Below are positions 42,241-50,681 of a stretch of DNA of 53,001 nt, one piece after another. A program made the translations under genes and the position numbers. Source of the stretch: Phycisphaerales bacterium (GTDB lineage Bacteria; Planctomycetota; Phycisphaerae; Phycisphaerales; SM1A02); assembly GCA_022447205.1 (NCBI GenBank), contig JAKVBQ010000023.1:1-53001 (forward strand). The letters are read 5' to 3'. A model generated the notes under the pieces. It saw only the letters and a list, made by a program, of their open reading frames with translations. It was not told where the DNA came from and made no database searches. Numbering within the stretch: position 1 is the first letter of the stretch; each line of letters starts with the position of its first letter.

Positions 42241-45093
42241 ATGATCTCTCAAGAGAAGCTTCACGAATCGTACGCCGCATCCTTCAGGCGAACGTTCGCT
42301 GCCATGACTCCGATCGCCATTGCGGTTCTTGGCGTGGCACTGACAGCACCTGCGGCGTATGCCCAGGACGGCAGTTCCGCCGTTCCTGTCGAGACCCAGG
42401 AGCCGAGTGCCGCCGATCAGGCTGCCGTCGAAGCACGTGCTGCGATGAGTCAGTCCAACTGGGAAGACGCCGTCGACGCCTGGAACAGGGTGCTCGCCGA
42501 CGAACCTGACAACGCGGAAGCGAAGCAGGGGCTCGCCGATGCACAGGCCGCACTCGATCAGGCTTCGACGATCCAGGGCGTGGAGGACGACCTCGCGCTT
42601 CGTCGTCAGCGTGCCGTGGTCGAATTCAACGACGGGCTCCGGCGGGCGGACAGTGAATTTGATGCGGGCGACTACGACGGTGCACAGCGAACCGCACTCA
42701 CCGCGAAGGTCCGGCTGGACCGAAACCGTTCGATCATCCCAGCCTCCGCATACAGCGACATGTCCGCTCGCGTCGAGGCGATGCTGGAGCGAATCAACGA
42801 CCAGAGGATCAACGAACAGCTCCTCGAGGTCGAACAGAAGCGTGAAGAGGCCCGAAACGCGGCCACCGAGGCACAGCGCATCGAGAAGGCGACTCGGGAG
42901 CGCCAGATCCGCGAGAACATCATTCGCGTTCGTCAGCTCCAGATGGAACTGAAGTACGACGAGGCACTCCAGATCCTCGACCAGATCCTCTTCATGGATC
43001 CCATGAATCCCGCCGCCCTCGCGCTTCGGGACGTGATCCACACCAGCAACATCTACATGGACCTCACGGAACTCAATCGTGAGCGTGCCTACGCCTACGA
43101 GGAATTCTCCGTCCAGGGCGCACAGTCGATGGTGCCCCCGCGTGTGAACATGCTCGGCCCCGGTCCGAAGTCGACCAACGGCGTCGTCACCTACCCCGAG
43201 GACTGGCCGCAGCTGAGCGTCAAGCGGCTTGGCGGTGGTTTCGAGGACTCCCCCGCGAACCAGCGTGTCCAGGTCCAGATGCAGAACCCGGTGTCCGTGA
43301 ACTTCAAGCGCAACTCGCTTGGTCAGGTCATCAACTACATGAAGACCGTGACCGGTGCGGAGATCTACGCCGACTGGAAGGCTCTCGACACGATCGGGAT
43401 CCGTACCGACGATGAGATCTCACTTGAACTCGGCCGGGTTCCCGCCGAGGTCGCCCTGCGTCGCGTGCTCGAACAGATCGGCGACAAGCTCGATCGTCCC
43501 CAGTTCGGCATCGAGGACGGCATGGTCGTCATCACCACCGAGGACGCTCTCCGTCAGCGAAAGGTCACGCTCGTCTACGACATCCGTGATCTTCTTCTCG
43601 AGGTGCCCTACTTCGACAACGCACCCGACTTCAATCTCGGTTCCGCGATCTCCGGAGGTCCTGCACGGGCCGACGGTGCCTTCGGCTCCGGCGCGAATGC
43701 CGCCGATGGCGATCGTGACGAGGTCTTCGGTGGAGGTTCCAAGAAGACCGATCCCCGCCGTCGATCGAGGGACCAGCTCGTCAACGAGATCGTCACGATC
43801 ATTCAGGACGTGGTCGACCCCGAACGTGGCTGGTTCGAGACCAGTGGCGAGGGTGGCAAGATCCAGGAGCTCAACGGCAACCTGATCATCACCAACACCC
43901 CTCGGAACCATCGAGCGATCGAAGGTCTCCTCAACAAGCTTCGTGCGATCCGTGCTCTTCAGCTCAATGTCGAGGCGCGTCTTCTGACCGTCGACATGGA
44001 GTGGTTCGAGGAAATCGGCATCGACATGGACATGTACTTCAACACGAACCCGGACATGCTGGACGCCGCTCGAGTCGGCAACCCGTTCTTCCAGATCTCC
44101 GACTTCTTCGATCCCGATGCACCGGGTGGTTCCCGAGGTCTGCCTCAGGATCCGTTCTACTGGGTTGCCGGTGACACCGATCCGCTTCCCCCCGGCACGA
44201 GGCCTGCGGCTCCCTGGTGGGATCCGGCCACCGGACTCGTCTATCCGAACGCTCCTCCCGGAGGATTCGCTCCTGTCGGGCGTGAATCCGGTTGGGATCC
44301 GATCTCCGTCCAGCAGAGCTCCCTCGGCCTGATCAGGACCATCGCCAGTGGTGCGCTCAACTCCGCAGTCGCGACCACCGCTCTTTCGAATCCGGCGCTT
44401 GCCGTCGGGATCAGCTTCCTCGACGACATCCAGGTCGACCTCCTCATCGAGGCCACCCAGGCCGATCAGCGCAACGCCGTCCTGACGGCTCCGCGTCTCA
44501 CGCTCTTCAACGGGCAGCGGTCCTGGATCTCCGTCGCCAAGGGCATCAGCTACGTCGCCGACCTCATTCCGGTCACTGGTGACGCATCCGGCGCGTTCCA
44601 GCCCGACATCGACGTGGTCTACCAGGGCTTCGTCCTCGATGTCGAAGGCGTGATCAGCGCCGATCGCCGCTACGTCACGATGACGGTCAGCTTCAACCTG
44701 AACCAGGACGTCACCTTCCGTGACGAAGCTGTCCAGGGTGCTGCTGGTGGCGGTTTCAACGGCGGAACCTCATCGGTCTTCTCCGGCAGGATCCAGCTGC
44801 CGACCCTCCAGGGTACCCAGATCCGAACGACCGTCTCCGTGCCCGACAAGGGAACGATTCTCCTCGGTGGACAGCGAGTGGTGAATGAGATCGAGATCGA
44901 GGCCGGTGTGCCGGTCCTCTCGAAGATTCCGGTCGTCAACCGATTCTTCACGAACCGGATCACCAGCAAGGTCGAGAAGACCATGCTCCTCCTGATCCGC
45001 CCCGAGATCATCATCCACACTGAGAACGAAGAGGACCTCTTCCCCGGTCTGAATGAGAGCCTCGGCATCTCATCCGGATTCGAGGGCTTCTGA
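42241..45093 (+). CDS. Secretin family outer-membrane channel with TPR-like N-terminus
   Basis: 950 residues. A signal peptide ends near AYAQD (about 40). A repeat-rich N-terminal part with TPR-like units follows (about 55-100 NWEDAVDAWNRVLADEPDNAEA and 225-270 MELKYDEALQILDQILFMDPMNPAA), with a coiled coil between them. Next come N-domain-like ring segments (about 350-600) and a C-terminal secretin domain with VPDKGTILLGGQRV, EAGVPVLSKIPVVNRFF and LLLIRPEII, the PulD/PilQ signature. Secretins form the outer-membrane pore of type II secretion or type IV pili. No other secretion gene lies nearby, so the machine is unknown. AAGGAG supports the start, and a strong terminator follows. Confidence 0.88.
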   Translation: MISQEKLHESYAASFRRTFAAMTPIAIAVLGVALTAPAAYAQDGSSAVPVETQEPSAADQAAVEARAAMSQSNWEDAVDAWNRVLADEPDNAEAKQGLADAQAALDQASTIQGVEDDLALRRQRAVVEFNDGLRRADSEFDAGDYDGAQRTALTAKVRLDRNRSIIPASAYSDMSARVEAMLERINDQRINEQLLEVEQKREEARNAATEAQRIEKATRERQIRENIIRVRQLQMELKYDEALQILDQILFMDPMNPAALALRDVIHTSNIYMDLTELNRERAYAYEEFSVQGAQSMVPPRVNMLGPGPKSTNGVVTYPEDWPQLSVKRLGGGFEDSPANQRVQVQMQNPVSVNFKRNSLGQVINYMKTVTGAEIYADWKALDTIGIRTDDEISLELGRVPAEVALRRVLEQIGDKLDRPQFGIEDGMVVITTEDALRQRKVTLVYDIRDLLLEVPYFDNAPDFNLGSAISGGPARADGAFGSGANAADGDRDEVFGGGSKKTDPRRRSRDQLVNEIVTIIQDVVDPERGWFETSGEGGKIQELNGNLIITNTPRNHRAIEGLLNKLRAIRALQLNVEARLLTVDMEWFEEIGIDMDMYFNTNPDMLDAARVGNPFFQISDFFDPDAPGGSRGLPQDPFYWVAGDTDPLPPGTRPAAPWWDPATGLVYPNAPPGGFAPVGRESGWDPISVQQSSLGLIRTIASGALNSAVATTALSNPALAVGISFLDDIQVDLLIEATQADQRNAVLTAPRLTLFNGQRSWISVAKGISYVADLIPVTGDASGAFQPDIDVVYQGFVLDVEGVISADRRYVTMTVSFNLNQDVTFRDEAVQGAAGGGFNGGTSSVFSGRIQLPTLQGTQIRTTVSVPDKGTILLGGQRVVNEIEIEAGVPVLSKIPVVNRFFTNRITSKVEKTMLLLIRPEIIIHTENEEDLFPGLNESLGISSGFEGF

Positions 45094-45143
45094 TCGACGA
45101 CTGCCATGGGGACTCTCGCCGCATGCGGCGTAGAGGCCTTCCT

Positions 45144-45196
45144 CACCGCCCCCGCGCGCACCAGACGGTGCCTGCGGGGGCGGTGTTCTGTTTCTT
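45144..45196 (+). terminator. Rho-independent terminator after the secretin gene
   Basis: Perfect 12-bp arms CACCGCCCCCGC (45144-45155) and GCGGGGGCGGTG (45174-45185), with a smaller GCACC/GGTGC pairing inside the loop, followed by TTCTGTTTCTT. This is the clearest intrinsic terminator in the window, 51 bp after the secretin stop. Confidence 0.88.
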
Positions 45197-45282
45197 GCAG
45201 TCGCTCGGTTGCGCCCACCCGACCCTCGCCATACGCTTTTCGAGCGCTTCTTCACTGATTCATGGGCTATGGACACGGAACA

Positions 45283-45642
45283 ATGGCTGCACAGATGGCA
45301 CGACTCAGGGTTACCAGGATCGGCGAAGTCACACAGGTCGAGTTTGTTGATCGCAACATCCTCGACGAGTCGAACATCCAACAGATCAGCGAGGAGCTGA
45401 CCTCCGTCGTGGACGAGCTTCCCACGCCGAAGCTGTTGATTCGCTTCTCGAACGTGGAGCATCTCTCCTCGGCCGCACTTGGTGCGATGATCACCATCAA
45501 CAATCGGGTGCGTGGAAAGGACGGGCTGCTCAAGCTCTCCGAGATCGCACCGCAGATTCGAGAGGTCTTCACGATCACCAAGCTCGACAAGATCTTCGAG
45601 ATCCACGACGACCATGAAGATGCCTTGAAGAGTTTTTCCTGA
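45283..45642 (+). CDS. STAS-domain anti-sigma factor antagonist
   Basis: 119 residues covering one STAS domain: beta-strand start LRVTRIGEVTQVEFVDRNIL, helix DESNIQQISEELTSVV, then LLIRFSNVEHLSSAALGAMI, where Ser62 or Ser63 is at the phosphorylation site of SpoIIAA/RsbV proteins. It ends with a C-terminal helix. It should bind an anti-sigma kinase when unphosphorylated; the adjacent HATPase gene, 59 bp downstream, is the natural partner. The start is uncertain: an in-frame ATG at 45262 would add seven residues, and neither has a strong ribosome-binding site. Confidence 0.88.
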   Translation: MAAQMARLRVTRIGEVTQVEFVDRNILDESNIQQISEELTSVVDELPTPKLLIRFSNVEHLSSAALGAMITINNRVRGKDGLLKLSEIAPQIREVFTITKLDKIFEIHDDHEDALKSFS

Positions 45643-45701
45643 ACCCGTCCAATCGGTCCTTCCGGTCGTTTGCCTGCGTTGACTTCGAGGGTGCTTGTTT
45701 C

Positions 45702-46142
45702 ATGAACACCACTGGGTCAGACCGTTCAAGTGGGGAATTCAGCACCGTGGTCGAGTTGTCTTTCGACCGTTCGGAGATCGAGGCGGTGCAGTCCGAAGTC
45801 GCTCGCGAACTTGCCGAGCGTGGTTTCGATGAATCCGCGGCCTTCGCGGTCCGCCTGGCCATCGAGGAAGCGCTTGTCAACGGTTTTCGCCATGGGAACG
45901 GTGGTGATCTCACCAAGAAGGTGCGCTTCGAATGTCGGATCAACAGCTCTTCGATCTGCATCGAGGTGATCGACGAAGGGCCTGGATTCAATCCGGACGG
46001 CGTGCCTGACCCCACGCATGAATCGAATCTGGAGACCCCCTCCGGCCGCGGGATCATGTTGATGAAGGCGTACATGAGCGAGGTCGAATACCTCCCTCCG
46101 GGCAATCGCGTTCGCATGTCCTACCACCGGACACCTGCCTGA
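45702..46142 (+). CDS. RsbW-type serine kinase / anti-sigma regulatory factor
   Basis: 146 residues, a stand-alone GHKL ATPase of the HATPase_c_2 class. N box EEALVNGFRHGN with Asn60, G1 box DEGPGFNP (91-98), G2 box GRGIMLMKAY near 116-125. Such proteins phosphorylate STAS antagonists and sequester a sigma factor or another regulator. Paired with the STAS gene 59 bp upstream, it makes a minimal partner-switching module. Neither a PP2C phosphatase nor a sigma gene lies beside them. It converges with rsmA, with 19 bp between the stops. Confidence 0.9.
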   Translation: MNTTGSDRSSGEFSTVVELSFDRSEIEAVQSEVARELAERGFDESAAFAVRLAIEEALVNGFRHGNGGDLTKKVRFECRINSSSICIEVIDEGPGFNPDGVPDPTHESNLETPSGRGIMLMKAYMSEVEYLPPGNRVRMSYHRTPA

Positions 46143-46161
46143 AGAGCCAGGTGAACGTCTT

Positions 46162-46965
46162 TCAGTTGTTCAATTCGTACAGCTCGACCATCGCCTCGAT
46201 CGAGAGTTCCTCGGGCCGCATCGTGGGCTCGATGCCTTTCGGGAAACCGGCATCCCGTCCGATGATCGTGCCGAGCTGCTTTCTGCGGCGGCTGAAAAGG
46301 CGGTGCAGGAACGCTCCGAAGTCGGCCGCGTCCTCGACCATCGGCCTTTGGTGTGGAATGATCGAGACCATCGCACTGTCCACCTTCGGTGGCGGCCAGA
46401 AGCAACCCGGTGGCAGGATCCCGATCCGTCGAACCGACGCCAGTGCCCCGATGAAGATCGTCAGGCTTCCGTAGGCCTTGGTCCCTGGCACTGCCAGGAG
46501 CCGATCAGCGACTTCTCGCTGGATGGTGACATGCTGGGCCGTGCAGTCCTTCCTCGACGCCAGAAGGCTCATCAGCGGGCTGGCGGCCCCATACGGGAGG
46601 TTCGAGACCAGGGTGAACGTTCGCCCCGAGAGGGCCTCCTCGAGTTCCACGGAGAGCGTTCTCTGGTCCTCGAGGCAATCGGTCCTGACCAGGGTGATCC
46701 GGTCCCCCAGCCGTTCCTCGAGGATGGCCGCAAGGTCCCGATCGAGTTCGCAGGCCACCACGGAGCAGCCTCGGTCCAGGAGAGCTTCTGTCAGGGTTCC
46801 GGTCCCTGGCCCCACTTCGAGGACCAGATCGGAATCACCAACAGCTGATGCCTCCAGCAGGCGTCGAAGCTGGTTCTGGTCGTGGAGGAAGTTCTGCCCG
46901 AGTGCCTTCTTGGGATGGAGCCCTCGCTCCGCCAGGATCGATCGTATCTCGCCGAGGGTCTGCAT
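46162..46965 (-). CDS. rsmA: 16S rRNA dimethyladenosine transferase
   Basis: 267 residues. Dimethylates two adjacent adenosines in the 3' hairpin of 16S rRNA during 30S maturation. PKKALGQNFLHD (18-29), SAM-binding LEVGPGTGTLTE (49-60), ELDRD (73-77), and the catalytic NLPY (122-125), followed by the C-terminal helical domain with PPPKVDSAMV. Full length and normal motifs. The start is 3 bp after the stop of the DUF4139 gene, so they are co-transcribed. Also known as ksgA. Confidence 0.96.
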   Translation of the reverse strand: MQTLGEIRSILAERGLHPKKALGQNFLHDQNQLRRLLEASAVGDSDLVLEVGPGTGTLTEALLDRGCSVVACELDRDLAAILEERLGDRITLVRTDCLEDQRTLSVELEEALSGRTFTLVSNLPYGAASPLMSLLASRKDCTAQHVTIQREVADRLLAVPGTKAYGSLTIFIGALASVRRIGILPPGCFWPPPKVDSAMVSIIPHQRPMVEDAADFGAFLHRLFSRRRKQLGTIIGRDAGFPKGIEPTMRPEELSIEAMVELYELNN

Positions 46966-46968
46966 CGC

Positions 46969-48561
46969 CTACCAGGTGTACTTGACGGTGTAGGTGATCG
47001 TTCGTGAACCTTCTGCAGGCACGTCGAGGTCCCATTGGATCGTTCGGGCGTTCAGCTTGGTGTACTCATCGGAGCTCTTGGTGATGGCCCAGTTCCGCCA
47101 TCGATAGAGTGGTTCGCGAACGATCACCTTCTGCGACTCGGACTTCTGGTTCCGGATCTCGATCGACCAGGTCTCGGTCATGGTCTTCGCCGTGGTGTTC
47201 ACCTTGAAGTCGACCTGGGTTCGTTCGCCCACCACGTCGAAGGCGTTGCCGATCTTCAGCCGGACCGTCTCGTTGCGTGGGGTGTGGTCGATCACGTCCT
47301 CGCCGATGAAGACCAGGGAGCCGTCGCTGGGGTTCTCCTTGTAGGCCCTGATCTTGCCGGCAGGCATCGGCATGCCGAGTCCGTTGTCCTTCTTGTTCTC
47401 GAACTCGACGAAGATCTCGATTTCACCGTCGCTCACGACGCCGTACCCGGCATTGGTCGACGGGTTGTTCGGCCAGTTGCCGCGCATCAGACCGGGGGCA
47501 CCCTGAAAGAGAAGTTCCTTCGTGACCTTGAAGCCCCGGATCGGCGGGAACAACGTCAGCTGCTGCGTGCCGTTCGCCTTGACGTCGGTCCGTCGCGGCA
47601 GGGTGTAGAGGTGATACTCGAAGAAGGACTCCTCCTCGAATCCGCCACCGCCTCCGAAGCTGTCCGCCTCCATCATCCGCGCTCCACGCGCCATGCCGGC
47701 GAGCCGTTGCGGCTGGATGCGCTGGACGTCACCGGCAACAAGCTTGAGGCGTGCGTTCTCGTAGGACGAGCCGGAGACATTCAACAGCGAGACCCACGCC
47801 GTGAGGTCGGCGCTGGTCTCGTCCTGGCCGAGGACCAGGTTGTAGTCCGCTCGCCAGGTGATGCCTGCGGTCTGGTAGCTGGTCTGGATGTCGTGCTTTC
47901 CGGCAACGGGCGAGTTCACCTTCCAGACGAGTGTGGGGCGCGTGATCAGGCCCCCCGGCAGCTCGCCCATCGAGATCCTGGCGTCCTTCGTCGGGACGAT
48001 CTGGATGGCCGCCCCCTCCATGTGCTCGCTCACGTCCAGCACCGCCATGCTCCCGTTGGCAGAGAGGAGGGTGCCCGTCATCGACTGGCCCCCGGCATCC
48101 CAGTTCAGGGTCACTTCGCGGTCGATGTACTTCTTGAGCAGCTTGGCCGGGCTGACGAGGTCGAATTCGAAGTTCTGCTCCAGGACGGTGGTGCCGCGCG
48201 AGGTGAGGTCCGTGAAGCCGACCGACGTCGGATCGATGAAGGCCGCGACATCGGTGAACCGAAGCTCACTGAGCCCCTTCTCGATCTCGAGCTGTCGTGT
48301 CTCCCGGACCACGGCGAACCCCGGGATGAACCTCGCGTAGCTCGAGCTGTCATTCGTCCCCTGGCTGCTGATGAATTCCTGTGGATCGAATCCCGCCGGG
48401 TCCGCCGTCGAATAGACGGTGAGTGCGGGACCTTCCGAGTCCGTCGACTGCTGTGTGCCGGCCACCGCCAGTGAAGCGATCGAGCAGAACATGCCGGTAC
48501 CGGCGAGAAGGTGGGCGATTGTTCGTCCGGTGGATGCAGTTCCGGGCGTCTTGGTCATCAT
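46969..48561 (-). CDS. DUF4139 domain-containing secreted protein
   Basis: 530 residues. Signal peptide (about 12-33, ending near AVAGTQ), an N-terminal region (about 40-200), and a beta-rich DUF4139-type C-terminal half with TYQTAGITWRADYNLVL, LTAWVSLLNVSGSSYENARLKLVAGD, and the end RTITYTVKYTW. DUF4139 proteins are periplasmic or surface proteins of unknown function. A glycine/phenylalanine-rich loop (DSFGGGGGFEEE) lies near 300. AAGGAG 7 nt before ATG 48561 fixes the start; an in-frame extension upstream is Arg-rich and unlikely. The start is followed by a second ATG. Operon with rsmA. Confidence 0.83.
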   Translation of the reverse strand: MMTKTPGTASTGRTIAHLLAGTGMFCSIASLAVAGTQQSTDSEGPALTVYSTADPAGFDPQEFISSQGTNDSSSYARFIPGFAVVRETRQLEIEKGLSELRFTDVAAFIDPTSVGFTDLTSRGTTVLEQNFEFDLVSPAKLLKKYIDREVTLNWDAGGQSMTGTLLSANGSMAVLDVSEHMEGAAIQIVPTKDARISMGELPGGLITRPTLVWKVNSPVAGKHDIQTSYQTAGITWRADYNLVLGQDETSADLTAWVSLLNVSGSSYENARLKLVAGDVQRIQPQRLAGMARGARMMEADSFGGGGGFEEESFFEYHLYTLPRRTDVKANGTQQLTLFPPIRGFKVTKELLFQGAPGLMRGNWPNNPSTNAGYGVVSDGEIEIFVEFENKKDNGLGMPMPAGKIRAYKENPSDGSLVFIGEDVIDHTPRNETVRLKIGNAFDVVGERTQVDFKVNTTAKTMTETWSIEIRNQKSESQKVIVREPLYRWRNWAITKSSDEYTKLNARTIQWDLDVPAEGSRTITYTVKYTW

Positions 48562-48664
48562 GATTGGTCTCCTTGGCGTCCGGGACGTCGTTGTCCGGGT
48601 CGTTCGCCATTTGATGGCCGCTCGGAATCGCTCGTCCACCCGAAAGAGTGAAAATCCCGTCTGC

Positions 48665-48973
48665 TCAGAACCACTGCTTGTCACCGGCGATGTAGAGCTG
48701 GTGGAAGTCCTCGTCGGTCTTGGTCAGATAGATGATGCCCTCGACCAGGGTCATGATGTTGAAGATGACGGCTGCGGCACCACAGGTGCAGATGCTCACC
48801 AGGAGGGTGATGAGTCCGGCCTTGTTGAACCCCAGCATGAACTTGGGGATGCCGATCCAGCCGAGTCCGATCACCGCCAGGATGATCGAGAGTATGCCGA
48901 CCGACATCTTGCGACTGTGTGCGATCTGCTGGTTGAACGGCTGGGGGGCCTGGGACATCATTGGGTCGGTCAT
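48665..48973 (-). CDS. TM2-domain-like small membrane protein
   Basis: 102 residues with two membrane segments (about 25-45 and 53-78) joined by the short loop PKFMLGFNKAGL, matching the TM2 pattern of a glycine-rich helix, FMLGxxKxG turn and second helix ending near a charged stretch. The C-terminus (TKTDEDFHQLYIAGDKQWF) is soluble. TM2 proteins have no agreed bacterial function. AAGGAG lies 10 nt before ATG 48973, and a TATCCT box lies 73 bp upstream. No operon partner is obvious; the DUF4139 gene starts 103 bp further downstream. Confidence 0.8.
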   Translation of the reverse strand: MTDPMMSQAPQPFNQQIAHSRKMSVGILSIILAVIGLGWIGIPKFMLGFNKAGLITLLVSICTCGAAAVIFNIMTLVEGIIYLTKTDEDFHQLYIAGDKQWF

Positions 48974-49045
48974 CTGTGCAGCTCCTTGTGCGATGTGTTT
49001 CGTGCTTCCGAACGAACCGGCACTTGCCTGATGCTGTCGGGCCCG

Positions 49046-49051
49046 AGGATA
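49046..49051 (-). promoter_or_regulatory. TATCCT -10-like box for the TM2 gene
   Basis: The minus strand reads ATGTTATCCTCGGGCCC, lying 8 bp past the RNase Y stop and 73 bp before the TM2 gene. Nearly identical to the clpP box at 11241-11236. No -35 recognised. Confidence 0.35.
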
Positions 49052-49058
49052 ACATCCC

Positions 49059-50681
49059 TCAACGGGCTGCGGCTTCCGCTCTTGTTTCTCGCAAGACCGT
49101 CACCTTGATTTCACCCGGGAAGGTCATCTCCTCCTCGACACGCTTCGCGATGTCCTTCGCGATGGCGAAGGTCGTGTCGTCATCCGCCTTGCTCGCGTCG
49201 ACGATGACCCTGACCTCCCGGCCGGCCTGGACCGCATAGGCCTCGTCAACCGGTTCAAATGCCCGTGCGATCGCTTCAAGCTGTTCCAGTCGCTTGACGT
49301 AGAGCTCCATCGACTCCCGACGTGCTCCGGGGCGGGCGCCTGAAATGGCGTCCGCAGCCATCACGATCGGGGTGTACGGGGTCGTCGAGGGGATGTCGTT
49401 GTGATGACCGCCGATGGCATTCAGGACCGCTTCCGACTTTTCGCCGAACTTCTTCGCGAATTCCATGCCGATCGCCGGGTGTCCGCCCTCGATCTCATGA
49501 TCCATCGCCTTGCCGATGTCGTGAAGGAAACCCGCTCGTCTCGCGATCTGGCCGTCGAGACCGAGCTGGTCGGCGATGATCTGCGAGAGGAACGCGACTT
49601 CGACGGAGTGCCTGAGAACGTTCTGTCCGTAACTCGTCCTGAAGTGCAGCTTGCCCATCGCCTCGACGACCTTCCCGTGCAGGCCACGGATGTTCGCTTC
49701 CACGATGGCGTCGCTGCCAGCCTTCTTGATACGTTCGTTCACGTCACGGCTGGTCTGGGCGACGAGTTCCTCGACCCGGGAGGGGTGGACCCTGCCGTCG
49801 GCGACGAGTCTCTGGAGGGACTCCGCGGCGATCGTTCGCCTGATGGGGTCGAAGCAGGAGACGCTGATCACGCCCGGGGTGTCATCGACGAGGACATCGG
49901 CTCCAGTCGCTCGTTCGATTGCGCGGATGTTCCGGCCTTCACGCCCGATGATCCGCCCCTTCATGTCATCCGAAGGAATCTTCACGGTCCGAACCGTCGA
50001 TTCCGAAACGTTCTCTGCGGCGTATCTCTGGATCGCCATCAGGGTGATTTCCTGTGCCTGGACCCGCGCCTGGCTCTCCGCTTCCTCGAGGATGCTCCTG
50101 GTGAGGTGGTTGCCTTCGTGGGCGCATTCCTCTCGGATCTGCTGCATGTAGGCCTCGACGGCTTCCTCGCGCGAGAGTTCGGACACCTGTGAAAGCCGTT
50201 CGGACAGGTCTTCAAGCTTCCTGTTGACGTCCGCTTCACGTGCCTCCGCGCGCTCCAGGGCCTCCTTGCTCCGGTTGTCGCGGTCCTCGAGTTTCGATTC
50301 CCCCCGTTCAAGCTGTTCGAACCGCTTGTCCAGGGTCTCTTCGCGCTTCGTGGCACGTTCCTGGCTCTTCTTCAGTTCGTTCAACGAGTCCGCGACCTCC
50401 TGGTCCACGCGACTTCGCTGTTCGTTGGCCTTCTTCTCCGCATCGAGTTCGATCTTGCGGGCGCTGGCTTCCGCTTCAAGCTGTGCTTCCTTCAGGATGC
50501 CGTCCGCTTCGACCCTGGACGAGGAGATGCTTCGCTTGGTGATGATGGCGTGGATCAGAGCGCCCAGAAGCAGGCCGGCGATCAGTCCGATCCAGATGAG
50601 CGCATCCCAGAATTGATCGCTGCCTGTCGTCGGAGCAGTTGCCAGGTTCGACATCAGGTTGTTGAGTGTTGCATCGAGCAT
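49059..50681 (-). CDS. rny: Ribonuclease Y
   Basis: 540 residues. Membrane-anchored endoribonuclease that starts mRNA decay. N-terminal membrane segment (about 26-47, WDALIWIGLIAGLLLGALIHA), a long charged coiled coil (about 50-200), a KH RNA-binding domain with GRIIGREGRNIRAIE, and an HD catalytic domain with FLHDIGKAMDHE and the second metal region GGHHNDIP. Domain order and length are normal. I chose ATG 50681; a TTG two codons upstream is also possible, and AGGAGAGG serves either. A GACCGGAT/ATCCGGTC pairing lies in the leader at 50706-50746. Confidence 0.94.
   Translation of the reverse strand: MLDATLNNLMSNLATAPTTGSDQFWDALIWIGLIAGLLLGALIHAIITKRSISSSRVEADGILKEAQLEAEASARKIELDAEKKANEQRSRVDQEVADSLNELKKSQERATKREETLDKRFEQLERGESKLEDRDNRSKEALERAEAREADVNRKLEDLSERLSQVSELSREEAVEAYMQQIREECAHEGNHLTRSILEEAESQARVQAQEITLMAIQRYAAENVSESTVRTVKIPSDDMKGRIIGREGRNIRAIERATGADVLVDDTPGVISVSCFDPIRRTIAAESLQRLVADGRVHPSRVEELVAQTSRDVNERIKKAGSDAIVEANIRGLHGKVVEAMGKLHFRTSYGQNVLRHSVEVAFLSQIIADQLGLDGQIARRAGFLHDIGKAMDHEIEGGHPAIGMEFAKKFGEKSEAVLNAIGGHHNDIPSTTPYTPIVMAADAISGARPGARRESMELYVKRLEQLEAIARAFEPVDEAYAVQAGREVRVIVDASKADDDTTFAIAKDIAKRVEEEMTFPGEIKVTVLRETRAEAAAR

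Noticed and set aside
47035-48474. A 479-codon plus-strand frame opposite the DUF4139 gene
   Set aside because: No domain or ribosome-binding site; the minus-strand product has a signal peptide and DUF4139 features.
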